The notes under the pieces are model-generated. The model made no database searches and was not told where the DNA came from. It saw only the letters and a list, made by a program, of their open reading frames with translations. Below, one piece after another: positions 1-8,010 of a stretch of DNA of 64,000 nucleotides; the stretch's first letter is position 1, and each line of letters starts with the position of its first letter. The stretch lies in assembly GCF_022378355.1 (NCBI RefSeq), contig NZ_JAKMAJ010000008.1, positions 176,579 through 240,578 of the forward strand, written 5' to 3'. Origin of the DNA: Brenneria bubanii (lineage in GTDB: Bacteria; Pseudomonadota; Gammaproteobacteria; Enterobacterales; Enterobacteriaceae). The position numbers were made by a program, and so were the translations under genes.

Positions 1-180
1 CGCAAGCGTTTAGCGTTCATCATTATATAATGATAATTGTGGCTATTAAGTTGTAATATACACTAGCGATCCGGCTCGCTAGGGTGTTACATTACTACTC
101 ATCTTGAGTTCTCTAATCCTGCTTGCCACTGGCTATCGATCCCCTATGGGGTTTTATGGCTGTTTTTTTAAGGAGTTCCA

Positions 181-447
181 ATGAATAACCTTCTCTCTCA
201 GCTCTTGATGAAGCTGGCTGAAAAAGAGGTCGGAGAAAAAGAACTTAATGCTAAAGTGGAATTGTTAGAAGTATTGGTGTTTTCTATTATCTCAATGTTA
301 GATGATAATCAAATTAATGAGTTAACGAAAAAGGTAGAGTGCGTATTAGCCGATACGCCATTGAGCAGAGGCGATGATACCTGCCTGACCGTTGAATTAT
401 TGACTCGCAGCATTAATCGATTTACGACAACATCAATAAGAAACTAA
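181..447 (+). CDS. iraP: IraP-like anti-adaptor protein (sigma-S stabilisation)
   Basis: This 88-residue protein begins MNNLLSQLLMKLAEKE and continues with KELNAKVELLEVL. It closely resembles the start of E. coli IraP (MKNLIAELLFKLAQKE, then KELCAQVEALEII). In E. coli, IraP binds the response regulator RssB and blocks delivery of sigma S to ClpXP, so sigma S is stabilised in phosphate starvation. The N-terminal half looks like a coiled coil, as in IraP, and the C-terminal third diverges. The start has a strong ribosome binding site, AAGGAG, nine bases upstream. A strong terminator follows at 564. The family assignment is from memory of the E. coli sequence. Confidence 0.8.
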   Translation: MNNLLSQLLMKLAEKEVGEKELNAKVELLEVLVFSIISMLDDNQINELTKKVECVLADTPLSRGDDTCLTVELLTRSINRFTTTSIRN

Positions 448-563
448 TTCTGCTGTATTACTATTATTGCCGTATTAAATGACGGTGGTGGTATATTTAT
501 TGCTATTAACAATAAATTACCTTGCAGGTTACTAAAATTTGAATTTTCATTCTGATATATAAG

Positions 564-595
564 AAGACGCTGACTGGTTGTCAGCGTCTTTTGTT
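564..595. terminator. Bidirectional intrinsic terminator
   Basis: AAGACGCTGAC and GTCAGCGTCTT form a perfect 11-bp stem around a five-base loop, followed by TTTTG on the plus strand. It sits between the convergent iraP and cycA genes and probably ends transcription from both sides. Confidence 0.85.
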
Positions 596-611
596 TTTTA
601 TGATGCTTATA

Positions 612-2015
612 TTACGCAGACAGCTTCTTGTTCTTGAGAACCTGATAGGCAATTGCCAAGATAATAAACCACACCGGCGTTACGGCCAGCGCTTGCAGGG
701 TATCAGGCTGCAGCGTCAGCAGAACGATGACAAAGGCAAAGAAAGCCAAACATACCCAGCACATGAAAATCCCCCAGGGCATTTTATATTGTGAGCTCGT
801 GTGTAATTGCGGTCTTTTTTTGCGATATACCAGATAAGAGCAGAGAGTTATGCTCCAAATGAACATGAAAAGAATCGCTGAAACCGTTGTCACCAGGGTA
901 AAAACCGTCATTACATTCGGAATGAGGTAAATCAAAACGACACCGAATAACAGGCAGATGCAGGAAAACAGTAATCCGGCGGAAGGCACTGCGCGTTTAG
1001 ATAACTGACTAAAACGCTTGGGCGCATCCCCTTGTCTTGATAATCCAAACAGCATGCGGCTGGTGGAGAATACGCCACTGTTGGCGGAAGATGCCGCCGA
1101 TGTCAGGACCACAAAATTTATCACGCTGGCTGCGGCGGGCAATCCGACCAATACGAACATTTCAACGAAGGGGCTGCGGTCGGCAGCAATGGCGCGCCAC
1201 GGGGTAACCGACATGATCATGATTAATGAAAAAACGTAGAACATGATGATGCGCAGCGGTATTGCGTTAATCGCTCTTGGCAGTACGACGTTGGGATTCT
1301 TTGTTTCTGCCGCTGTGGTGCCGACCAGCTCAATGCCGACGAAGGCGAATACCGCTATCTGAAATCCGGCGAAAAAGCCGCCGATGCCTTTAGGAAACAT
1401 GCCTCCGTCATTCCATAAATTGTTGAATGAAGGGATAGAGCCGGATGGAGACGGAAATTTCATGATAACCAGCGCTACGCCGATGACTATTAAGGCAACA
1501 ATGGCCAAAATTTTTATCATCGCGAACCAGAACTCCATTTCACCGAACATTTTGACCGTGGCCAGATTCAGCGAGAGCAATAACAGCACGCACAGCAATG
1601 AAGAGATCCATTGCGACAGGTCGGGAAACCAGAATTGTGCATAAGCGCTGATTGCCACCACGTCGGCGATACCGGTCACTACCCAGCAGAACCAGTAGGT
1701 CCAGCCGGTAAAGAAACCGGCCCAGGGGCCGAGCAAGTCGGCTGAGAAATCACTAAATGATTTATAGTTCAGGTTGGAAAGCAGCAACTCGCCCATGGCA
1801 CGCATCACGAAAAACAGCATAAAACCAATGATCATATAAACGAAGATAATCGATGGCCCTGCCAGGCTGATGGTTTTTCCTGAGCCCATAAATAGCCCGG
1901 TACCGATAGCGCCACCGATAGCAATAAGTTGAATATGGCGATTAGTCAGGTTTCTCCGTAGTTCGTCGTTGCCCGACGCTACTGGATCTGCCGTCTCTTT
2001 GGATTGATCTACCAT
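612..2015 (-). CDS. cycA: D-serine/D-alanine/glycine transporter CycA
   Basis: This 467-residue amino acid permease of the APC superfamily has about twelve membrane segments. The N-terminal region RRNLTNRHIQLIAIGGAIG and long stretches such as NFVVLTSAASSANSGVFSTS match E. coli CycA closely. CycA is an inner-membrane proton symporter that takes up glycine, D-alanine, D-serine and D-cycloserine. Length is normal for the family (about 470). The signature GAIGTGLFMGSG near residues 35-46 is the substrate-binding first helix of APC transporters. It is transcribed towards iraP and is a host gene outside the prophage. Confidence 0.93.
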   Translation of the reverse strand: MVDQSKETADPVASGNDELRRNLTNRHIQLIAIGGAIGTGLFMGSGKTISLAGPSIIFVYMIIGFMLFFVMRAMGELLLSNLNYKSFSDFSADLLGPWAGFFTGWTYWFCWVVTGIADVVAISAYAQFWFPDLSQWISSLLCVLLLLSLNLATVKMFGEMEFWFAMIKILAIVALIVIGVALVIMKFPSPSGSIPSFNNLWNDGGMFPKGIGGFFAGFQIAVFAFVGIELVGTTAAETKNPNVVLPRAINAIPLRIIMFYVFSLIMIMSVTPWRAIAADRSPFVEMFVLVGLPAAASVINFVVLTSAASSANSGVFSTSRMLFGLSRQGDAPKRFSQLSKRAVPSAGLLFSCICLLFGVVLIYLIPNVMTVFTLVTTVSAILFMFIWSITLCSYLVYRKKRPQLHTSSQYKMPWGIFMCWVCLAFFAFVIVLLTLQPDTLQALAVTPVWFIILAIAYQVLKNKKLSA

Positions 2016-2308
2016 TTAATATATTTCCTGTTTTTTATGTGATGTTGTTTTGAGCTCTTTAGCGGCTCTCTCATTCATTAATACGAATACTGATAGGATA
2101 GCGTAACTGCTCGCCTGATTATAGGGAACGGTCGGCATAACAAGGTGAATAATTGAACAACGTGACTCTGTGTGCTTTTTACACTGATAATGGGGTTTAT
2201 CGTAATATGAAGGGGGAGTCTTATCGGCGATAAGGTTAACAAAATTGCTAATTATGCTCAATATAATTTTAGGCCGTGAAAAAATAAGAAAAAATTAATG
2301 CTAAGTAT
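2016..2308. other. Intergenic region between cycA and tRNA-Lys
   Basis: This AT-rich stretch should hold the leftward cycA promoter and leader. An 81-codon leftward reading frame covers part of it, but its composition is not protein-like and it has no clear ribosome binding site. No operator or RNA gene could be identified with confidence. Confidence 0.5.
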
Positions 2309-2337
2309 TTGACAGGCGCCGCCAATTAGAGAATAAT
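2309..2337 (+). promoter_or_regulatory. Promoter of tRNA-Lys
   Basis: A perfect -35 hexamer TTGACA (2309-2314) and AATAAT (2332-2337) are separated by 17 bases. The predicted start lies a few bases before the tRNA. Confidence 0.7.
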
Positions 2338-2347
2338 CCACGGCGTT

Positions 2348-2426
<79 letters not shown>

Positions 2427-2437
2427 AATACAAGCAT

Positions 2438-3574
2438 TTACATCGCATTCTTTATTTCCCTTCTTTCTTCGTGTGCCATATTTGTGCCATTACGCTCAAA
2501 TATGCAGTCTATTTGTTTCGCATGCTGAGTTAAATGAACTGGTGAAAGATGTGCATATCTCCGAACCATTTCTATTGATTCCCAACCCCCCATTTCTTGC
2601 AATGCAGATAAAGGCACGCCGGACTGGACTAACCAGCTCGCCCATGTATGTCTTAAATCATGGAAGCGAAAGTTTTCTATTCCGGCTCTTTTTAATGCAG
2701 CATTCCATGCCTTATTAGAATCCACCCTTAGCTTCCTCACCTCTTTATTATTCTGTCTAACAAAGACCCATCTATTGTGATTCCCAATCTGAGACCTGAG
2801 GACGTTGCATGCTGTTTCATTGAGAGCCACACCAATGGCCTTTCCAGATTTAGCTTCCTCTGGGTGAATCCAGGCCATCTTTCTCTGCATATCGACCTGC
2901 GACCATTCCAAATCAAGAATGTTCGCCCGCCTTAATCCTGTGGCCAGCGCGAAAATAACCACCGGCTTTAGGTAATCTGGCAGCTCGTCAATAATCCTCC
3001 TTGCCTCGTCCTGCGTTAGCCACCTGATCCGTTTGTTTCTCGGCTGTCGGGCTTTGACTACTGGAACGGAATTAAGCCATCCCCATTCTGTGGCCGCTAT
3101 CCTTAGCAGCGAGCGCATAAACGCCTGTAGCGAGTATTTGCTTGATTCAGATATGGGCCTTGCCACATACGCAGGAACAGCCTTTCCTTCCCGCCTTAAC
3201 CTTTCCCTCATCATCTCCCATCTTTCCTTGTGCTTTCTATCGTGGGCCTTAGATATCGCTATTTGAACCTGGTCATTCGTTATCGTTGATAACTCCCGTC
3301 CGTGGAAGTGATCGAGGAAAAACGTTATCTTCGACTTGTCAGCATTAAGCGACCGCTTATGTGACTTTTCCCTCAGCCAACGAATGCACGCCTCATCGAA
3401 CAGCTTTACCGGTGCTTCCCCGAGCTTTGCCGATCGCCATGAGTCGGCCTTTAGTTTGTCGTGTAACTCCTGAGCTTCTCTTTTGTCTACCGTTTCAAGA
3501 GACCTTCTAATTCTCTTCCCATCCGGCGTAGTGAAATCACAGTGCCAGATGCCTTTCCTTTGCTTGATTGACAT
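2438..3574 (-). CDS. int: Tyrosine-family phage integrase
   Basis: This 378-residue site-specific recombinase is expected to catalyse integration and excision at tRNA-Lys. The catalytic residues can be placed as Arg215 (ATGLRRANI), a beta-hairpin Lys near 243, His305 and Arg308 (FHDLRHTWASW), Trp331 in the His/Trp position and nucleophile Tyr340 (RRYAHLSP). The N-terminal 60 residues resemble an arm-binding domain and the next 100 a SAM-like core-binding domain. It lies directly beside attL, reading towards the att site. Its first codons overlap the end of the excisionase gene, so both are co-transcribed from pL. Confidence 0.93.
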   Translation of the reverse strand: MSIKQRKGIWHCDFTTPDGKRIRRSLETVDKREAQELHDKLKADSWRSAKLGEAPVKLFDEACIRWLREKSHKRSLNADKSKITFFLDHFHGRELSTITNDQVQIAISKAHDRKHKERWEMMRERLRREGKAVPAYVARPISESSKYSLQAFMRSLLRIAATEWGWLNSVPVVKARQPRNKRIRWLTQDEARRIIDELPDYLKPVVIFALATGLRRANILDLEWSQVDMQRKMAWIHPEEAKSGKAIGVALNETACNVLRSQIGNHNRWVFVRQNNKEVRKLRVDSNKAWNAALKRAGIENFRFHDLRHTWASWLVQSGVPLSALQEMGGWESIEMVRRYAHLSPVHLTQHAKQIDCIFERNGTNMAHEERREIKNAM

Positions 3575-3795
3575 GTTTTTTCCTCGGTCATGTCACCCGC
3601 ATTCACGCGAGCAGTGTTGATCGGATTCGCTATCGCAGCAAGGCACGCCGATTTTACAAATCGGTATTTGTGACGCTGGCCAGTTCCGATATCTGTCGCT
3701 GGAAGTACTCCGCGCTGGACGAGTGATTTGATTGTTTCAGGATGGACTTTCAATAGAGAGGATATTTCTTTTAATGTCAGGACTTCGTCATTCAA
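3487..3795 (-). CDS. xis: Excisionase-like helix-turn-helix protein
   Basis: This 102-residue basic protein has an N-terminal MerR/AlpA-like helix-turn-helix (LTLKEISSLLKVHPETIKSL) followed by a wing segment and a basic tail. Size, fold and position just upstream of and overlapping int support a recombination directionality factor that bends attachment-site DNA for excision. The specific family was not verified, so the name rests on context. Confidence 0.7.
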   Translation of the reverse strand: MNDEVLTLKEISSLLKVHPETIKSLVQRGVLPATDIGTGQRHKYRFVKSACLAAIANPINTARVNAGDMTEEKTCQSSKGKASGTVISLRRMGRELEGLLKR

Positions 3796-3798
3796 GAG

Positions 3799-4023
3799 CT
3801 AACTCCTTGCCTCTGCATCAACGACGCGAACGTAATACGATAGCCAGAGCTTTGCGCTGAAAGTACCAGGTGGAAGGGCGGTTATCATCGTTGCGTATTT
3901 GTTGAGGATGTCTGTTGTGATTTTGTCGTGCTGAGAGATTGGTTTTCCCTTCCGCTGGGAGATGATTTCCTGCCTGCACCGCCGGGCGACGGTGCGTAGG
4001 GCGTTTTCAATTTCTGGCTTCAT
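3799..4023 (-). CDS. Small phage protein of unknown function
   Basis: A 74-residue protein, helical and slightly basic, in the leftward operon. It lies three bases upstream of xis and begins one base after the methyltransferase stop codon. No family was recognised. Tight packing is the main evidence that it is real. Confidence 0.6.
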   Translation of the reverse strand: MKPEIENALRTVARRCRQEIISQRKGKPISQHDKITTDILNKYATMITALPPGTFSAKLWLSYYVRVVDAEARS

Positions 4024-4024
4024 G

Positions 4025-4591
4025 TCATGCGGCTTTCCCTTTCAGATCAATACTGCAATCGCACTCGTTACCCCATGCATGCCAGCCGGGCGAATTCTGT
4101 CTTGCGAACAGCTCAATGCGTGGAATGTCGCCCAATAGACGAACCAGTAAATCGCGAACTTCTGGCGGTTTAGCGCTGTGCTCCATCCTTGGCGCCGTGA
4201 TGTGCTGGCAGATAGATGCATCAATTCGAGGCGGCAGTTTCCCGCGAACAGCAAAGAGGCAGTCTTCGCTATTTGCCCTGGTCATGTGCCCCATTCCGAT
4301 AACGCTTTTATCTCGCTGACGCCGGCCGACTTTGTGCCATGTAAATCCTTTTGTCGTCATTAGTCGAAATCCCCATGCATCCATAACCTTCAAGGCTTCC
4401 ATTGGTTGCGTTGGAACCCACCACATCGCCAATAAACATGATTCATTGTCGGCAATTTCCCATACGGGGATGTGGCATATGTCGTTAACGCTCATAACCG
4501 GGTATTTGTGGCCAGCTCCACGCTTCCCGTCATTGGCTTTGTCGCGGTAAACCCACGGCGGATCTGCGTAAATCAATCGATATCCGCTCAT
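4025..4591 (-). CDS. MT-A70-type DNA N6-adenine methyltransferase
   Basis: The 188-residue protein has the catalytic motif DPPW at residues 10-13, right after the first strand (YRLIYADPPW), as in the MT-A70 family. Further family features are the KGFTWHK segment and the region around ARQNSPGWHAWGNE. Phage members methylate adenine in DNA, which can protect phage DNA from restriction or change gene control. There is no partner nuclease, so it looks like an orphan enzyme. It overlaps the next upstream gene by four bases. Confidence 0.85.
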   Translation of the reverse strand: MSGYRLIYADPPWVYRDKANDGKRGAGHKYPVMSVNDICHIPVWEIADNESCLLAMWWVPTQPMEALKVMDAWGFRLMTTKGFTWHKVGRRQRDKSVIGMGHMTRANSEDCLFAVRGKLPPRIDASICQHITAPRMEHSAKPPEVRDLLVRLLGDIPRIELFARQNSPGWHAWGNECDCSIDLKGKAA

Positions 4592-4791
4592 GAAACCCTC
4601 CGCTGACTATCTGCGTAAACGCGCTTCTCATAGTCTTCCTTGCATCCCGCATCGCAGAAATGTCCTTTATCTATAGACTCATCACAGTTGTAGCAGCGTC
4701 CGATAAACGGGAGTGGTCGAGGCCGGCTACTTACTGCGGCAGAAGTCAGTAAATCACTAAGTTCATTAGCCTGATCGATAATGTCTGCCAT
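4588..4791 (-). CDS. Small zinc-binding protein
   Basis: A 67-residue protein with four cysteines arranged as C-x2-C and C-x3-C (GRCYNCDES, HFCDAGCKED), typical of a small zinc ribbon. It is translationally coupled (ATGA overlap) to the adenine methyltransferase. Function is unknown. Confidence 0.65.
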   Translation of the reverse strand: MADIIDQANELSDLLTSAAVSSRPRPLPFIGRCYNCDESIDKGHFCDAGCKEDYEKRVYADSQRRVS

Positions 4792-4793
4792 GA

Positions 4794-5054
4794 TTACCCC
4801 TTAAATGCTGTCTCTATTTCAATAGAAAGGCGGTTGATTCTCTGTTCAAATGCCTGCAATGTCTGCACATCCGATGTCATTATTTCAAGATGACATAGAC
4901 GAGATATCAGCTGAGATAACTTCGGGTAAAAACCGATTGTTGAAAGGTATTCTTGACCGATGTCTTTGCCTTCTTTTTTTATTTTCTTTTCTTGCAAAAT
5001 GTACTGATACTTGTCTGAAGTTATTACGTATTTCTCACCGATACTGATTTCCAT
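4794..5054 (-). CDS. Hypothetical early phage protein
   Basis: About 86 residues if it starts at the ATG after GGAGAA (MEISIGEKYVITSD). A start 12 bases further upstream at a TTG is less likely. The middle is helical and leucine rich. No family was recognised. Confidence 0.55.
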   Translation of the reverse strand: MEISIGEKYVITSDKYQYILQEKKIKKEGKDIGQEYLSTIGFYPKLSQLISRLCHLEIMTSDVQTLQAFEQRINRLSIEIETAFKG

Positions 5055-5080
5055 TCTTTTCTCCAAAATTTAGGCAATAA

Positions 5081-5101
5081 AAAACCCGCCGGAGCGGGGT
5101 G
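5081..5101 (-). terminator. Intrinsic terminator within the left operon
   Basis: On the minus strand CCCGC-TCCG-GCGGG is followed by TTTTTTATT. The hairpin lies between two early genes; under N-mediated antitermination it would be read through, so it could limit xis-int expression in its absence. Confidence 0.7.
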
Positions 5102-5130
5102 CTATTTACGTTCTGCTGCTGACTTAGCCA

Positions 5131-5370
5131 TTAGTCGTCATCCTCTTCATCAAAGCCTACCCATTCCACATCACTTCCGATGCCATGGCATAGCAATGGG
5201 TTGGTTGCTGCCAGCATTTCGCCGGCAGCTCCATGGAACTGAACCCTGCGAAGAACCACATAAAGTTCGAACATTTCTGTGCGCTCATCACCGATATCAA
5301 GATCACAGGCCAACTCGCGGCATTCGGCAGCAAGAACAGATATTTTCTGTAGCAACTCGACTTTATTCAT
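5131..5370 (-). CDS. Hypothetical acidic phage protein
   Basis: A 79-residue protein starting MNKVELLQKISVL after a GGAGC site and ending in an acidic tail EEDDD. It overlaps the upstream gene by eight bases. It looks like the small accessory proteins of lambdoid left arms; no family was recognised. Confidence 0.55.
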   Translation of the reverse strand: MNKVELLQKISVLAAECRELACDLDIGDERTEMFELYVVLRRVQFHGAAGEMLAATNPLLCHGIGSDVEWVGFDEEDDD

Positions 5371-5941
5371 CTGACGCTCCATTTAGCATTGCTTCGCAGC
5401 AAGATTCCCAGATACCTTTCACATCATCATCGCAAAAAAGAATTCCACATTTCGAGGCGATCAATTTACGTAGATTAGATGGCATTTCATCCGGCACCGC
5501 TGGCGGATTTCTCAGCTCATTATCTAACTTGACGTAATTGATGTCTGGGTGTGCGATTCGAGCATCTACGGCAGCGTCAAATTCGTTATAACCAAGTTCA
5601 CACAAGTCATCCCAACTAGCCAATCCAGGCTCGTTATCGGCGCCAAACTCGTCCTTGTCACGTAAGAAACGATATCTCAGAGCATCGCGCTCTACATCTT
5701 CCGGCACCGCTGGCGGAACGGGCGAGGCGTAGAGACTTCGCACTTCAAAATTATTGTTCCCGTTGGTTATAATTTCGTCATATTCCTGCTTGTTTTTACA
5801 CTGCCTCCATCCTTCGTTGTGCCAATTGAATTGCCATGCTACCGGCTCCTGCTTTTGCATTTCCAAGATGTACTTGGCCATTTCTGCCGTCTCATCCCCG
5901 GCAAAAGCCAACTGTTCCAGTCTTTCTTTGCTGATGTTCAT
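5363..5941 (-). CDS. Ead/Ea22-like accessory protein
   Basis: The 192-residue protein starts MNISKERLEQLAFAGDETAEMA, the opening typical of the Ead/Ea22-like mosaic proteins of lambdoid early regions, and carries the common segment DVERDALRYRFLRD. The family is dispensable and of unknown role. The two proline-rich joints (PPAVPEDVE, PPAVPDEMP) look like seams between swapped modules. Confidence 0.65.
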   Translation of the reverse strand: MNISKERLEQLAFAGDETAEMAKYILEMQKQEPVAWQFNWHNEGWRQCKNKQEYDEIITNGNNNFEVRSLYASPVPPAVPEDVERDALRYRFLRDKDEFGADNEPGLASWDDLCELGYNEFDAAVDARIAHPDINYVKLDNELRNPPAVPDEMPSNLRKLIASKCGILFCDDDVKGIWESCCEAMLNGASDE

Positions 5942-6228
5942 AATTCCACCTTAATAGCGAACACCCGTACCGGATCAGGGCCGAAATGTTCATGAGTAAT
6001 AGTTTTGATTTCAAAACCGCGATATGGGATATCGATTCTCCGGGATGCGTCATCCTTTTTCGGATATCCGCGGGTGATGATTAAGCGCCCATATTCCCTG
6101 GGTTTAAGTCCTACCATCAGGCGATTAAGCCAGTACGGATTGACCAATCTATATTCTTCGGTCTTTTCTCCGCGCTTCATTGCGTCGAAATACTCGCCGT
6201 TTACGGCTAATTGCAGATTGGCCATCAT
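5938..6228 (-). CDS. ASCH-domain-like protein, copy 1
   Basis: This protein of about 96 residues begins MMANLQLAVNGEYFDAMKRG and has the charged GEKTEEYRL element and RLIITRGYPKKDD strand pattern of small ASCH/PUA-like RNA-binding proteins common in phages. A second gene at 20044 on the right arm is about 80 percent identical. The segment between PYW and RLIITRG differs: this copy has six extra residues (LNRLMVGLKPREYG). Role unknown; ASCH proteins are thought to bind RNA or modified bases. Confidence 0.75.
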   Translation of the reverse strand: MMANLQLAVNGEYFDAMKRGEKTEEYRLVNPYWLNRLMVGLKPREYGRLIITRGYPKKDDASRRIDIPYRGFEIKTITHEHFGPDPVRVFAIKVEL

Positions 6229-6584
6229 TCCCCCTCCACCTTAACGCCAGCGGACACAATTGCTTTTATGCACTTGCTACGCATAGCGTTTGCTTTGTCA
6301 GACGCTGCGACGATAAGAGGGTGAAATCCAAATGGGATATCAACATGTGGCAACTTCACCGCCCGCGCTTCCAGCTCAGCAATACGGGCGTTAAGGGCTT
6401 CAACGTATTCCTGCGAATAAAGAGGAATCGCTTTGTTTTTTATCTTTTTCTTTGCTGCTGGATATGGGAACGGGGTTATATTGCTATATTTGAAAACCCC
6501 ATGAATAAGCCTGTGCCGCAACAATTTAAACCCCGTTGGCGTTATGTACCCAACGGGGTTTCTCAGCTCATCAATGCTTTTCAT
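6225..6584 (-). CDS. Hypothetical early phage protein
   Basis: A 119-residue protein. The middle segment EYVEALNARIAELEARAV is a short coiled coil often seen in Ea22-like accessory proteins, where modules are shuffled. It overlaps both neighbours by four bases (translational coupling). Function unknown. Confidence 0.6.
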   Translation of the reverse strand: MKSIDELRNPVGYITPTGFKLLRHRLIHGVFKYSNITPFPYPAAKKKIKNKAIPLYSQEYVEALNARIAELEARAVKLPHVDIPFGFHPLIVAASDKANAMRSKCIKAIVSAGVKVEGE

Positions 6585-7057
6585 GCTTCGCCGCCTTTCA
6601 CAAAAATAATCCAGTGAGTCTTGTCATTCTTTCCCGTCCGCTGAGTGATTACCGGCTTTTCATGAGTGAGAGGAAGAATCTTACTGATCGGTATCTGCGT
6701 TTCGTTCCACTTAAAAACCAGTACGCCGAGCGGACGCAGCACTCGGAACGCCTCACTAAATCCGGCACGCAAATCATCACGCCAGGTATCCGGGTTAAGG
6801 GCGCCGTATTTTTTTCGCATCCAGCCATTTTCGCCCGCACGCTCCAAATGCGGCGGGTCAAACACGACAACGGGGAATGATTCATCTGTGAACGGAAGAG
6901 AACGAAAATCGGCGATAATGTCAGGGTTAATAACCAGGCTCCGCCCGTCGCACAGCGTGTGCTGTTCGTTGCGGATATCAATAAAAACAGCACGCTCGTC
7001 GTGTTTGTCATGCCAGAACATGCGAGAACCGCAGCACATATCGAGGATGTTATTCAT
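6581..7057 (-). CDS. SAM-dependent methyltransferase-like protein
   Basis: This 158-residue protein has a Rossmann-type start ILDMCCGSRMFW (motif I), an acidic residue ending strand two (VFIDIRNE) and the motif VVFDPPHLE resembling the D/N-PP-Y/F catalytic loop of amino-methyltransferases. DPPH is unusual, since an aromatic residue normally follows the two prolines, so it may act on another substrate or be inactive. It is close to phage proteins annotated as class I methyltransferases. It is coupled by four-base overlaps to its neighbours. Confidence 0.7.
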   Translation of the reverse strand: MNNILDMCCGSRMFWHDKHDERAVFIDIRNEQHTLCDGRSLVINPDIIADFRSLPFTDESFPVVVFDPPHLERAGENGWMRKKYGALNPDTWRDDLRAGFSEAFRVLRPLGVLVFKWNETQIPISKILPLTHEKPVITQRTGKNDKTHWIIFVKGGEA

Positions 7058-7497
7058 GCCTTACCCTCCCGCAGCCTTGCCGAGTATGCAGTCATTGCGA
7101 TAACGGCATCACCGAGAGTGAGCGCGCCGGAGTCAGACATTGCGTCGATAGCGTCCATGATGGCCTGCGCTTTAGTTTTGGCGATTATTTCACTTGCGGT
7201 TTTCGCCCCATCAAGAGCCGTTTTGATAACATCGACATACCAGTCGACATACTGGTACTCGTAAGAGCCGTCGTGGTTTTCAATCCACATGTCCTCCGCT
7301 ATCGAAAACTCCATAGCCTCCCTTTGGGCTGCATTCTCCGCAACCAGCTCATTAACCAGATCAATAACTTCAAGCGAAATACCTTTCTTGCCCGGGAGAT
7401 TCAGCGCGTTCTGAATGTTACTGATCGTCAGATTGGTAGCGCTTAGTTCTGTTTTTAATGATTTAATTTCTTCTTCAAGCTCATTAATTTTGTTCAT
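7054..7497 (-). CDS. Coiled-coil accessory phage protein
   Basis: The 147-residue protein starts with a leucine-heptad coiled coil (MNKINELEEEIKSLKTEL) and has a helical C-terminus. The layout is that of mosaic early proteins of lambdoid phages (Ea22/Eaa type). GGAG lies before the start. No enzyme motif is visible. Confidence 0.6.
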   Translation of the reverse strand: MNKINELEEEIKSLKTELSATNLTISNIQNALNLPGKKGISLEVIDLVNELVAENAAQREAMEFSIAEDMWIENHDGSYEYQYVDWYVDVIKTALDGAKTASEIIAKTKAQAIMDAIDAMSDSGALTLGDAVIAMTAYSARLREGKA

Positions 7498-7599
7498 TGG
7501 TTTTCTCCAGATATTTCCAAGATGTGACGTCGAGGCTTTCGCGCACGCTCGTACGCGGCCGCTTTGTGAGAAGCCGTTTCGTATGCTCTATTAATTGAA

Positions 7600-8010
7600 T
7601 TAACCCGATATGTATTCGCCGCGCGCGATTAACTCACGGCGTTGTTTTGCTTCTGCGATATGCTTTATTTTTGATAGCCGGTTGGCGTTTTTGAGTGACT
7701 TAATGGAAACATTGAGCGTTTGGCCTTCATTTTTCGGAATAGCCAGCTTTGGTTTTCGTTCTACGCTATATAGAAAATCCCTTTCTCCATCCTTGGTTTT
7801 TATCGGCGTTACGTTAATGATTGCGACGCCAGTCCTTTTACTTAACCCCCTGGCTGAATAATTGAAATCAGAAACGCTCATCCTGAATATTTCTGATAAT
7901 TCCTCGCCAGACATTTCCCTTTTATATTTCTGCAACTGCCAGATTATCCGTTCTTTAATCCCCGATCCGTTTCCGCGGCCGTTGCGGCGGTAAAATGGAT
8001 TACGCTTCAT
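7600..8010 (-). CDS. Hypothetical basic phage protein, possible helix-turn-helix
   Basis: A 136-residue basic protein. The stretch KREMSGEELSEIFRMSVSDF looks like a winged-helix start, suggesting DNA binding. It begins inside the end of the RecT-like gene (11-base overlap). No family was recognised. Confidence 0.6.
   Translation of the reverse strand: MKRNPFYRRNGRGNGSGIKERIIWQLQKYKREMSGEELSEIFRMSVSDFNYSARGLSKRTGVAIINVTPIKTKDGERDFLYSVERKPKLAIPKNEGQTLNVSIKSLKNANRLSKIKHIAEAKQRRELIARGEYISG

Noticed and set aside
2016-2261. 81-codon leftward frame upstream of cycA
   Set aside because: No ribosome binding site, non-protein-like composition, overlaps the expected cycA promoter region.
7498-7599. 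Leftward open stretch ending in a TGA that overlaps the start at 7497 (INRAYETASHKAAAYERARK)
   Set aside because: It looks protein-like and coupled, but has no ATG, GTG or TTG start in frame, so it is not listed as a gene.
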